64,000 bases of DNA, from assembly GCA_946480295.1 (NCBI GenBank), contig CAMLIT010000006.1, forward strand, positions 1-64,000. Reading direction: 5' to 3'. The notes below the pieces were generated by a model. It saw only the letters and a program-made list of their open reading frames with translations. It had not been told where the DNA came from and did not search any database. The stretch is from an uncultured Gemmatimonadota bacterium. Lineage in GTDB: Bacteria; Gemmatimonadota; Gemmatimonadetes; Gemmatimonadales; Gemmatimonadaceae. The position numbers were made by a program, and so were the translations under genes. This document shows positions 16,436 to 24,284 of this stretch, piece after piece. The first letter of the stretch is position 1; the number at the start of each line of letters is the position of its first letter.

Positions 16436-17138
16436 GTGCACGACCTCTGGTGTTCGAATGGGCTTCAGCGACTTCGTCCCCTTCGTCCAATCCCTGCGAC
16501 CCCTCGTCAGCGAGTCGCCCAGCGCGGCGGACGCATGGCGCGCACTCCGTGCTCACGAGCGAGCCATCGGCCACGCAGTCACCGAGGTGCCGGACGGCGA
16601 CATCGATGCCGAAGTCGCACTCGTCAGCACGCAGCTTCAGCGCATCCTCCGCGAGTCACCTCCGCCGCCGGGGCTACAGCTGCTGTATTTTGGGCTCTTC
16701 GCAGCGGCGAATCCGGAGACGCTCGAGGAGGAAGCGGGCTTCTACGTGGCGGGAACCACGCGAGCGCTGCCTGTCGTCATCGAGTCGAGCTCAGAGCTCG
16801 CGGGTGATGTCCTGGATTACGAGCCGGAGAACCGGCACCTGGAAAGTCCTCTGCTCCAGCGGATCAAAGCGGCGGCGCTCGCGGACGATGCGGACTATCA
16901 TAGGTACGACTATGCTCTGATGCTTGGCGCCGCCGCCGTGCTGAGCCTATACGCTGTGCGGCTGCTGGGCATGCCGATCCGCGTCGTTGTCGGCTTCGAC
17001 TCCGGCGATGCCGTGGAGCTGCATGTGTAGAACGCGATGCCGTACGTCTAACGATGCAATGAAGCTGACGGGCGACTCTCGGATGGCGTCGGCTGCGCCG
17101 CCGCTCTCATAGGGCTCGCCCGCAGCTTACTGCGGGCG
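16430..17138 (+). mobile_element. Putative integron gene cassette without nearby integrase
   Basis: The segment runs from the core site G/TTAGAC at 16429 to the core site of the attC at 17138. It carries exactly one gene in the standard orientation, with the attC downstream of the gene, as in mobile cassettes. No intI, attI or Pc promoter is present in the window, so it would be a solitary cassette or CALIN-like remnant. The right boundary is strong and the left one weaker. Confidence 0.55.
16458..17030 (+). CDS. Hypothetical protein in cassette position
   Basis: I do not recognise this 190-aa protein. It is soluble and mostly helical, acidic in the middle, and has a hydrophobic segment LMLGAAAVLSLYAVRLLGMPIRVVVGF near the C-terminus (about 151-180). 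The start at 16458 lies 23 bases after the GTTAGAC core, and the stop lies 16 bases before the attC inverse core, the compact layout of integron cassettes. GC is somewhat lower than in the flanking chromosomal genes. Orphan proteins are the rule in such cassettes. Confidence 0.65.
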   Translation: MGFSDFVPFVQSLRPLVSESPSAADAWRALRAHERAIGHAVTEVPDGDIDAEVALVSTQLQRILRESPPPPGLQLLYFGLFAAANPETLEEEAGFYVAGTTRALPVVIESSSELAGDVLDYEPENRHLESPLLQRIKAAALADDADYHRYDYALMLGAAAVLSLYAVRLLGMPIRVVVGFDSGDAVELHV

Positions 17139-17144
17139 TTAGAC
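17046..17144 (+). other. Integron attC recombination site
   Basis: The 99-base site has a perfect inverse core RYYYAAC (GTCTAAC, 17046-17052) and core GTTRRRY (GTTAGAC, 17138-17144), which are exact reverse complements. The inner arms, GCAATGAAGCTGACGGGCGA (17056-17075) and bases 17116-17133, pair along their whole length except for two unpaired bases on the left arm and one mismatch. Such extrahelical bases on one arm are what the integrase uses to choose the strand. The centre (17076-17115) is variable. It lies 16 bases after the orphan gene. Confidence 0.85.
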
Positions 17145-17174
17145 AGCAGCCGGGCGTTGGCGTAAGTTCAGGCT

Positions 17175-17396
17175 ATGGAACTCCAGCTCACCGCGGTCTT
17201 CCGCCAGGTGCCCGAAGGCTACATCGCGTTTGTCGAGGAGCTGCCCGGCGCGAACACGCAGGGCGCCACGCTCGAGGAGGCCCGGGCGAATCTGCAACAG
17301 GCGGTCGAGCTCACGGTGGAGGCGAACCGAGCGCTCAGTGAGGAGGAGCTCCGGGGGGCGGACGTGATCCGGGAGCCGCTCCGCCTGACGGCGTGA
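17175..17396 (+). CDS. hicB: HicB-family antitoxin
   Basis: This 73-aa protein has the pattern LTAVFRQVPEGYIAFVEELPGANTQGATLEEARANLQQAVELTVEANRALSEEE, typical of the partial RNase H-like HicB fold (UPF0150). It should bind and neutralise the HicA toxin and repress the operon. A C-terminal DNA-binding domain is not evident at this length. It starts 30 bases after the attC core site, so it could be the first gene of a second cassette. It overlaps hicA by 4 bases (GTGA). Confidence 0.92.
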   Translation: MELQLTAVFRQVPEGYIAFVEELPGANTQGATLEEARANLQQAVELTVEANRALSEEELRGADVIREPLRLTA

Positions 17397-17578
17397 AACG
17401 CGTCGAGCTGGTCCGGCATCGGGAGGCGCATGGCTGTCAGCTCTTACGCGAGGGCGGCAGCCATTCTGTTTTCGTGAACCGGTCCGCCCGAAAGACGTCC
17501 ACGGTTCCGCGGCACCGGGAGATCAATGAGTTTCTCGCGCGAAAGATCTGCCGCGATCTCGAGATCCCGGAACCCTGA
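17393..17578 (+). CDS. hicA: HicA-family mRNA interferase toxin
   Basis: This 61-aa protein shows the dsRBD-like HicA pattern: the first helix VELVRHREAHGCQLLREGGSH, strand SVFVNR, KTSTVPRH and helix INEFLARKICRDLEI. His in GGSHSVF is the catalytic residue. It would cut mRNA and halt growth when free of HicB. The start is a GTG overlapping hicB. The antitoxin-first order ensures coupling. No attC is visible downstream, so if it came as a cassette its own site is lost. Confidence 0.92.
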   Translation: MKRVELVRHREAHGCQLLREGGSHSVFVNRSARKTSTVPRHREINEFLARKICRDLEIPEP

Positions 17579-18025
17579 GCCGGCATCGCGACCCTGCTGT
17601 CGAAGTCGAGCCCGGAGCAAAGGGGGCCCGCGTCATCGGCCACACGCGCCGTCCGCGCGTCGGCGCCGTGTTCTCAGGGTCTGGTTCGCGGCCAGCGCGT
17701 TGGTGAGCGTGGCCACCTTTCCCGATCCCGTCGCGCTGTCGCTCCTCGCCTTTGGGTCGCGCTGGTCTGCACTGGCTTCTATCCCGAGGCGCGTCTTGCC
17801 GTCCGCGCGATCGCGCGCGAGGTCGATGGGGGAACCGTCAAGGCGTGCTGAGGCCACGAGTCCCGCCGCCGGGTAGCGCTGAAGGAGACGGCGCTCGGAT
17901 GGAAGCCTTGCGGCGGACGGCCTGTAGAGCGCATCGTGGCAGGTAAGCGTCGGGTCGCCTCGTCGGCCGCGCGCCGCTTTGCCCGAGCACTGGATCATCA
18001 CGGGGTGTCGTGAACGGGAGGCGCC
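17579..18025. other. Intergenic stretch, no gene seen
   Basis: Open frames here give basic, low-complexity translations without family motifs or ribosome binding sites. I find no attC core pair, terminator or tRNA. It may be remnant DNA after the toxin-antitoxin pair. Confidence 0.4.
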
Positions 18026-18397
18026 ATGCAGCCCCTGCGCTGGTCAGAGTTCGATCCGGACGACGACCCGACTCCAGAGCCGCTGGAAGCGGGATACCTG
18101 GAGCCGCCGCGGCGCCGTCCACCGACGGCGGTCGGCACGGCCACGCCGCGCCCACCGACGCCGCCGCGGCGCCCGCGCGCTGACCCCGAGGGGCTCACGT
18201 TGCTGCAACGGCGGGCGCGTACCGCGCTCGCGGGGCTGTTCACGGCGGCGGGGACGAGCGTTGCGCTCGCGACGGATCTGTGGTCGGTGGCGGCAGCCGG
18301 CATCGGAGTCGCCGCTCTCGGTGTCCTCGTCGGATATCGCGCCTGGCGCGCTCCGAGTGTCCATTCGCCGCGGCCGCGCCGCCGGCGGCCCCGCTAG
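18026..18397 (+). CDS. Small hypothetical membrane protein
   Basis: This 123-aa protein has an acidic/Pro-rich N-terminal half (1-65) and two hydrophobic segments (TALAGLFTAAGTSVALATDL and SVAAAGIGVAALGVLVGYRA), followed by a strongly basic tail. It probably sits in the inner membrane as a hairpin with cytoplasmic ends. The start at 18026 follows GGGAGGC. No family is recognised. The two genes that follow are also small exported or membrane proteins. Confidence 0.6.
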   Translation: MQPLRWSEFDPDDDPTPEPLEAGYLEPPRRRPPTAVGTATPRPPTPPRRPRADPEGLTLLQRRARTALAGLFTAAGTSVALATDLWSVAAAGIGVAALGVLVGYRAWRAPSVHSPRPRRRRPR

Positions 18398-18497
18398 CGC
18401 CGCGGGGGCTTCGCCCGTGCAGAAGGTCGCCTCGTGAAGCCCACCATAGTCTCGGGCAAGGCGAGCAAGTGGGTCGACCGCGGCGAGGAGGACTAGC

Positions 18498-18899
18498 ATG
18501 AGGCTGCAATCCATTCTCGTTGCCCTCGTCGCGCTGGGCGTGCTCGCGCGGCGCGGTCCGGCGCAGGCGGTGGCGGACGGGAATCCCGTCGGCGTCTGGC
18601 GCGGCACCTCTCTCTGCCAGGTGCGGCCGTCCCCGTGCAACGACGAGATCGTGGTCGACCGGATCACCCGCGCGAAGGGGAGCGACAGTCTCTCGATGGA
18701 CGCGCGGAAGATCGTTCGCGGACGCGAGGAGGAGATGGGCGTTCTCCCCTGCCGGTTCGACGCGCGAAGTGCGTCGTTCACCTGCTCCCTCGCCAAGGGT
18801 GTGTGGCGCTTCGCGGTACGCGGCGATAGTCTCACCGGCGAGGCGATCCTGTCGGACGGCACCAGGTACCGCGAGGTCCGCGCGGCGCGCTCGCGCTAG
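18498..18899 (+). CDS. Hypothetical secreted protein
   Basis: This 133-aa protein has a signal peptide (about 1-23, cleavage after AQA). The mature part starts NPVGVWRGTSLCQVRPSPCND and continues with beta-strand-like segments ending LTGEAILSDGTRYREVRAARSR. Four cysteines (TSLCQ, SPCND, LPCRF, TCSLA) suggest two disulfides outside the cytoplasm. The pattern recalls small exported lipocalin-like proteins found in Gemmatimonadota, which is an impression only. Function is unknown. Confidence 0.75.
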   Translation: MRLQSILVALVALGVLARRGPAQAVADGNPVGVWRGTSLCQVRPSPCNDEIVVDRITRAKGSDSLSMDARKIVRGREEEMGVLPCRFDARSASFTCSLAKGVWRFAVRGDSLTGEAILSDGTRYREVRAARSR

Positions 18900-19015
18900 C
18901 GACGTCGCTCCGACGCGTCGGCGGTGGGAGCGGCCTGCGTTCGGCCGGCCTGGTCTCCTGCGCGGCTGGTCGGCGTGCTCGTGTCGATTCGTCAGCACCT
19001 TCATCAGGGGATACG

Positions 19016-19567
19016 ATGGCCGCGAACATCTCGATGGATCAGACGCTCCGCTTCCAGATCGATCCGCAGCCCGGCGAATCGGCCCGCGCGTGTTCGGCCA
19101 TCGCGCGCAGCATGATCCGCGGCGGTCGTGCCGACCTGCTCCTGCTGGGACTGTACGGTGCCGTCGGCCTCGCGTCGTACTTCCTCACGCCGGCGACCCG
19201 CCTCGCCACGTTCCTCATCGGCGTCTTCGCCGTCCTCGGCACGTACAGTGGCATGCGGGCGGTCGGACGGGCCAACCTGCGTCGGTTGCAGGCGGCCGAT
19301 CCCCATGCGCTCGAGTCGCATTTCGCCGAGCTCTCCGCGGAGGGGGTGCGCACCTGGTGCTCGCACGTGGACGTGAGATACGCCTGGAAGGACTTCGCCA
19401 GGGTCACCGAGAACTCCGAGTTCTACATGCTCGCGCGGCCTAACGGGACGGGGTCGGCGATCCCCAAGCGGCTGCTCGACGACGAGGCTGACGCGCGGCT
19501 TCGCGCGTGCCTGCGGGAGTGGTCCCCCGACCGGGGCGGCAATCTCGCGAAGGAGCTCGCGCTCTGA
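19016..19567 (+). CDS. YcxB-like membrane protein
   Basis: This 183-aa protein has two close membrane segments (about 39-58 and 64-82) followed by a cytoplasmic part with HFAELSAEGVRTWCSHVDVRYAWKDFARVTENSEFYMLARPNGTGSAIPKRLL. This last block is the YcxB-like C-terminal domain (a PH-like fold with IPK near its end). Function is unknown. Its stop codon overlaps the peptidase gene's start (TGATG), so the two are probably translated together. Confidence 0.85.
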   Translation: MAANISMDQTLRFQIDPQPGESARACSAIARSMIRGGRADLLLLGLYGAVGLASYFLTPATRLATFLIGVFAVLGTYSGMRAVGRANLRRLQAADPHALESHFAELSAEGVRTWCSHVDVRYAWKDFARVTENSEFYMLARPNGTGSAIPKRLLDDEADARLRACLREWSPDRGGNLAKELAL

Positions 19568-20502
19568 TGTCTGGCGGCCTTCCGATGAAGGCCAGGGCTG
19601 ATGCGCGCTCGAAGGAGCGGCGCCGGGCCGACGCGCGAGCCGTCTTCCGCTTCGCCTGCCGGCTCCACTTCCTGCTGGTGCTCGCCGCCCCCGCGCTCGC
19701 GCAGCGGTCGCCCTCGCACGGGCCGCCGAGTCCCGCCGCGACGGTCCAGTGGTTCGTCGACACGCCCGGCCCTGCGTGGGTCAGTGGACGATCGCGTCAC
19801 TTCGTCGTGCATCTCGAGCGTCCGGTGCGCGCCGGCACGGTGACACGCATGCTGGACAGCCTCGAGGCGGCGTGGACGAGCGCGGTCGATTTGTTGCAAG
19901 CGAACGTGGCCGACGAGCCGCGCGTCCAGGTCTTCGTCACCGCGTCGCGGACGCGATTCGCGCCGGTGGTCGATGCGCAGGCCAGGGGACTCACGACGCG
20001 CCTGCCGGACGGCACGGACGTGACGATACTCGTGCGCAACGATTCGGTGCGGGCCCATACCCGGCACGAGGTCATGCACGTCGTCTCCTTTCGCGCGTGG
20101 GGCGTTCCGGGAGCATCCCGCGCCTGGCTGAGCGAGGGACTGGCGACGTTCGCCGATGGCAGGTGTCAGGGGACCACGATCGTCGCGGTCGGTCGGGATC
20201 TCCTCGCGAGTCGGCCGCGCTTCACCGCCGCGGAGCTCCTGGCGGGGTTCACGCCGCTCTGGCGGTCGGAGCGCGGAGCGGCGTACGTGCTCGCGGGGAC
20301 GTTCGTGGGCTATCTGTGGGCCGCTCGCGGCCGGGATGGCGTCCACCGCCTCTGGCGAGGGGTGGACACGCTCACCGACGCCGGCATCCTGCCTGGGACC
20401 GCCGGCAATCTCACTGTGGGCTGGCGCGCCTACGTGCAGGAGAGAGCGGGAGGGACACCGGGCCTCACGCCAGCGGCGTTCGAGCGAGCGGCGTGCGGCT
20501 AG
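19567..20502 (+). CDS. Gluzincin-like metallopeptidase (peptidase MA type)
   Basis: This 311-aa protein uses the ATG at 19567 inside the previous stop codon; an alternative is ATG 19585. A hydrophobic segment FHLFLV-type at about 33-45 ending ALAQ is a signal peptide after a basic leader. The zinc site is clear: HEVMH at 167-171 and WLSEGLATF with Glu190, the HExxH...E pattern of MA-clan enzymes. It should cut proteins in the periplasm. The catalytic residues are intact. The substrate is not known. Confidence 0.88.
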   Translation: MSGGLPMKARADARSKERRRADARAVFRFACRLHFLLVLAAPALAQRSPSHGPPSPAATVQWFVDTPGPAWVSGRSRHFVVHLERPVRAGTVTRMLDSLEAAWTSAVDLLQANVADEPRVQVFVTASRTRFAPVVDAQARGLTTRLPDGTDVTILVRNDSVRAHTRHEVMHVVSFRAWGVPGASRAWLSEGLATFADGRCQGTTIVAVGRDLLASRPRFTAAELLAGFTPLWRSERGAAYVLAGTFVGYLWAARGRDGVHRLWRGVDTLTDAGILPGTAGNLTVGWRAYVQERAGGTPGLTPAAFERAACG

Positions 20503-20649
20503 CTTGCACGACCGCTCGCGCCGCACGTCGACTCGCGCCTTGCGCCCGCCGCGCCCCCCGCTGATTCATTCGTTGGCCGCTCGTCGCTGCTCCCGCGCGA
20601 CGCCACGCCCTCTCCCGCCTCACTCGTCCCGCCTCCCGGAGCCCCCACC

Positions 20650-21363
20650 GTGATCGCGCGTCCCCCCGCCGCCGTCGTCTGCGACATGGACGGACTGCTC
20701 GTCGACAGCGAGCGCCTCGAGCGCCGCGTCTGGCAGGCGGTCGCCACCGACCACGGGGTCGAGCTGTCGGACGAGCGCTTCCAGTCGTTCGTCGGCCACA
20801 GCTGGGACGAGTGCCAGCGGATGCTGCTCGACTTCTTCGGCGACGGCTTCGACACGCTGGCGTTCCGCTCCACCTGCCACGAGCGCATGCGCGCGATCGT
20901 GGACGCCGAGGGGGTGCCGCTCCGCCCGGGCGCGCGCGAGTGGCTGGCGTTCGTCGCCGAGCTCGGGATCCCGCTCGGGCTCGCGACGTCGAGCGGCCCG
21001 GCGTTCGTGCGCGAGCGGCTCGGCGACCTGCTCCCCGCCTTCGCCGCGGTGGCGACGCGCGCCGACGTGGCGCGCGGGAAGCCGCACCCGGACCTGTATC
21101 TCGAGGCGGCCGCGCGCCTCGGCATCGCCCCCGAGGTCTGTCTCGCCGTCGAGGACTCGCCGACGGGGGCGCGGGCGGCGATCGCCGCGGGGATGCCGGT
21201 GGTGCTCGTCCCGGATCTGGTGCCGCCGCCCGCGGAAGTCGCGAGCCTCACGGCGGGGGTGTACGACTCGCTGCACGCCGTGCGCGAGGCGGCGGCGCGC
21301 TCGTGGGGGGCGGAATCGCGGCTCGTCAGGCGGCACGACGCGACGTATATTCGCCGCGCCTGA
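20650..21363 (+). CDS. HAD-family phosphatase/beta-phosphoglucomutase-like
   Basis: This 237-aa protein contains CDMDGLLVDSE with nucleophile Asp12 and Asp14, the substrate-loop helical cap (about 20-95), motif II ATSSGP, the motif III lysine in RGKPHPDLYLEAA, and motif IV VEDSPTGARAAIAAGM. This is the DhaK-type beta-PGM-like branch of the HAD superfamily, which acts on sugar phosphates. It stands in a plus-strand run and the precise substrate is unknown. Confidence 0.93.
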   Translation: MIARPPAAVVCDMDGLLVDSERLERRVWQAVATDHGVELSDERFQSFVGHSWDECQRMLLDFFGDGFDTLAFRSTCHERMRAIVDAEGVPLRPGAREWLAFVAELGIPLGLATSSGPAFVRERLGDLLPAFAAVATRADVARGKPHPDLYLEAAARLGIAPEVCLAVEDSPTGARAAIAAGMPVVLVPDLVPPPAEVASLTAGVYDSLHAVREAAARSWGAESRLVRRHDATYIRRA

Positions 21364-21438
21364 CGGGCGCCGCTGCCGACGCCCGCCCCCGCGCGTCGCG
21401 CGCTGCTCGTCCCCTTTGACCAGACCACGGTGCCTTCC

Positions 21439-22014
21439 ATGCCGCGCACGATCCGGCGTGCCCTCCTCGTCGTGCTTCTCGCGCTGCCGCTCGGAACCAT
21501 GTCTCTCGCGGCGCAGCGGCCGACGCCCGCCGCCGTACCGCCGGAGTCGATCGCCACGCGATACGCTGCCGCGATGAAGGCGGGCGACTGGAACGCGATC
21601 GCGCGCCTGATGCATCCGGCGGCGATCGCGCAGTTCCGGAGCCTGTTCATGCCGATCGTCGCCGCGGACACCAGCGGACAGGCCGCGCAGGCGCTCTTCG
21701 GCGTCGCCAACGCGGCGGAGCTCGCGAAGCTCCCGGACGCCGAGATGTTCGCGCGGCTCTTCCATACGCTCACCGCGCAGCAGCCCGGGTTCCAGGAGGC
21801 GATGAACGGCGCCACGATGACGGTGCTCGGCCACGTCGCCGAGGGGCCCGACGTCGCCCACGTCGTGTACCGGATGCACATGCAGGTGGACTCCATCTCC
21901 GTCGACAAGACGGAAGTCCTCAGCATGCGGCGCAACGGCTCGACGTGGGGCGTCATGCTCTCGGCGGACTTCCAGGGGCTCGCCGCGGCGCTGAAGCGGC
22001 GCGCCGGCAGCTGA
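21439..22014 (+). CDS. Hypothetical secreted protein
   Basis: This protein is about 191 aa from the second ATG (21439); an earlier ATG at 21430 is equally possible. A signal peptide covers about 1-26 (ending SLAAQ). The mature part opens ESIATRYAAAMKAGDWNAIARLMHPAAIAQF, like the first helices of NTF2/SnoaL folds, and ends with strands HVVYRMHMQVDSISVDKTEVLSMRRNGSTWGVML. An exported NTF2-like protein is the best guess. Its stop is 17 bases before the dehydrogenase gene. Confidence 0.75.
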   Translation: MPRTIRRALLVVLLALPLGTMSLAAQRPTPAAVPPESIATRYAAAMKAGDWNAIARLMHPAAIAQFRSLFMPIVAADTSGQAAQALFGVANAAELAKLPDAEMFARLFHTLTAQQPGFQEAMNGATMTVLGHVAEGPDVAHVVYRMHMQVDSISVDKTEVLSMRRNGSTWGVMLSADFQGLAAALKRRAGS

Positions 22015-22031
22015 CGCGCGCCATCGGCCGC

Positions 22032-24173
22032 ATGGCTCGCGCGAAGCGGTGGCGGCGACTCGGCGCGGCGCTCGCCGCGCTCCTCGTCGTCGCGGCGTGC
22101 GCGGCGCCGGATCCGCCGCCAGACGACTGGCGCGTCACCGGCGGCGAGCCGGGGAACTCCCGCTACTCGCCCCTGGCGCAGATCGATCGGGACAACGTCG
22201 CTCGGCTCCGCGTGGCGTGGACCTTTCACAGCGGCGACCTGCCCCCCGACGGCCATGGTGAGATCCAGGCGACGCCGATCGTCGTGGACGGCGTGCTGTA
22301 CACGACGACGCCGGCGCTCGCGGTGGTCGCGCTCCGCGCCGACCGCGGGACGCTGCTGTGGCGCTTCGATCCGTTCGCCAGGGGCAGGCGCGAGTCGCAC
22401 GTCAATCGCGGCGTCGTCTACTGGGCCGACGGCAACGACCGGCGCATCCTCTTCACGGCGGGGCGCCGCCTCTGGGCGCTGGATGCGCGCACGGGCACGC
22501 CGGTGCGCAGCTTCGGCGATTCCGGCTCGGTGGATCTCGCCGCCGGGCTGTCGCGCGACATCGGCGACGCGTACCTCGTGGCGACGAGCCCGGGCGTCGT
22601 CTACAAGGACCTGCTCATCCAGGGCACGCGCGTCGGCGAGGGGGAGGGCTCGGCGCCGGGCGACGTGCGCGCGTACGACGTGCGCACGGGAGCGATCCGC
22701 TGGACCTTCCACACGATCCCGCACCCGGGCGAGTTCGGCTACGACACGTGGCCCGCCGGCGCATGGAAGACGGCGGGGGGCGCCAACTCGTGGCCGGGGA
22801 TGGCGGTGGACGTGAAGCGCGGGATCGTCTACGTGCCCACGGGATCGGCGACGCCGGACTTCTACGGCGGCGACCGCGCCGGCGCGGACCTGTTCGCGAA
22901 CACGCTCCTCGCGCTCGACGCGGCGACGGGCAGGCGGCTCTGGCACTACCAGACGGTGCACCACGACCTCTGGGACCGCGATCTCCCCGCGGCGCCGAAC
23001 CTCGTCACGGTGACGCGCGGCTCGTCGCGCATCGACGCCGTCGCGCAGATCGCGAAGAGCGGGTTCGTGTTCCTCTTCGACCGCCAGACGGGGCGGCCGC
23101 TCTTTCCGATCGAGGAGCGTCGCGTGCCGGCGTCGGACCTGAATGGCGAGCACGCGTGGCCGACGCAGCCCTCTCCCCTGAAGCCCGCGCCCTTCGTGCG
23201 GCAGTCGATGACCGAGGGCGATCTCGCCGAGCTGTCCCCGGCGGCGCACGCGGCGGCGCTGAAGCGCTTCCACACGCTGACGCCGGACTCGCTCTTCATG
23301 CCGCCGAGCCGCGAGGGGACGATCATCCTCCCCGGCTTCGACGGCGGCGGCGAGTGGGGGGGCGCGGCGGTGGACCCGGCGAGCGCGGTGCTCTTCGTCA
23401 ACGCGAGCGACGTCCCGTGGATCGCGGCGATGCGCGAGGTCGTGAAGGTGCCGCCGTCGGCGACGCCACGCTCCGGGGCGGCGCTCTATTCGACGGTCTG
23501 CGCCAGCTGCCACGGCATGGATCGCCGCGGTCGCGACCGCGCGCCGTCGCTCGTGGATGTCCGCGCGCGGCTGTCGGCGGACCAGGTGCGGCAGGTGATC
23601 GAGCGTGGGCGCGGCTTCATGCCCTCCTTCGCCGGGTTGAGCGAGGCGGAGCAGCGCGCGCTGATCGCGTACCTGGGCTACACCCTCCCCGCGCGCGACA
23701 CGTCTCGTTTGGCGCGGCGGGCGCCGGCGAGCACGGTGGCCGCGAAGGCGCCATACGAGTTCGTCGGCTACGAGCGGTGGCGCGACTCGAGCGGCTATCC
23801 GGTCATCGAGCCGCCCTGGGGGACGCTCAGCGCGATCGACCTCAACACCGGCGAGTACCGCTGGCACATCCCCCTCGGCGATCACGAGGAGCTGGCCGCG
23901 CGCGGGATGCACGACACGGGTACGGAGCAGTACGGCGGCCCGATCGTCACCGCGGGTGGGCTGGTGTTCATCGCCGCGACGCAGGACGCGAAGTTCCGCG
24001 CCTTCGACGAGCGCACGGGGAAGCTGCTCTGGGAGACGACGCTCCCCGCGCCGGGCTACGCGACGCCGAGCACGTACGAGGTGAACGGCAGGCAGTACGT
24101 CGTCATCGCCGCCGGCGGGGGGAAGCTCGGGTCGACGTCGAGCGACACGTACGTCGCGTACGCGCTGCCGTAG
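22032..24173 (+). CDS. PQQ-dependent dehydrogenase with cytochrome c domain
   Basis: This 713-aa protein starts at ATG 22032 with a lipobox-like N-terminus (LLVVAACA). It opens WRVTGGEPGNSRYSPLAQID, the entry to a quinoprotein propeller, and carries tryptophan-docking repeats. A haem-binding CASCH near residues 490-494 lies in a small cytochrome c domain (about 480-560), after which the propeller resumes (EYRWHIPLGDHEELAARG, GPIVTAGGLVFIAATQDAKFRAFDERTGKLLW). This is the layout of membrane-linked glucose/alcohol quinoprotein dehydrogenases with an inserted haem. It oxidises sugars or alcohols in the periplasm and passes electrons to the respiratory chain. No PQQ synthesis genes are nearby. 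Confidence 0.92.
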   Translation: MARAKRWRRLGAALAALLVVAACAAPDPPPDDWRVTGGEPGNSRYSPLAQIDRDNVARLRVAWTFHSGDLPPDGHGEIQATPIVVDGVLYTTTPALAVVALRADRGTLLWRFDPFARGRRESHVNRGVVYWADGNDRRILFTAGRRLWALDARTGTPVRSFGDSGSVDLAAGLSRDIGDAYLVATSPGVVYKDLLIQGTRVGEGEGSAPGDVRAYDVRTGAIRWTFHTIPHPGEFGYDTWPAGAWKTAGGANSWPGMAVDVKRGIVYVPTGSATPDFYGGDRAGADLFANTLLALDAATGRRLWHYQTVHHDLWDRDLPAAPNLVTVTRGSSRIDAVAQIAKSGFVFLFDRQTGRPLFPIEERRVPASDLNGEHAWPTQPSPLKPAPFVRQSMTEGDLAELSPAAHAAALKRFHTLTPDSLFMPPSREGTIILPGFDGGGEWGGAAVDPASAVLFVNASDVPWIAAMREVVKVPPSATPRSGAALYSTVCASCHGMDRRGRDRAPSLVDVRARLSADQVRQVIERGRGFMPSFAGLSEAEQRALIAYLGYTLPARDTSRLARRAPASTVAAKAPYEFVGYERWRDSSGYPVIEPPWGTLSAIDLNTGEYRWHIPLGDHEELAARGMHDTGTEQYGGPIVTAGGLVFIAATQDAKFRAFDERTGKLLWETTLPAPGYATPSTYEVNGRQYVVIAAGGGKLGSTSSDTYVAYALP

Positions 24174-24284
24174 CGCGCACGGGCGGGGCCCGCCGGGGCG
24201 GCGCCGCCTCCCCCAATCGTCCGATGGTGAGCGGTGCCGCCCGCGCGGTACCCTGCATGCGAGTCGGACAGCATCGGGGTACAC

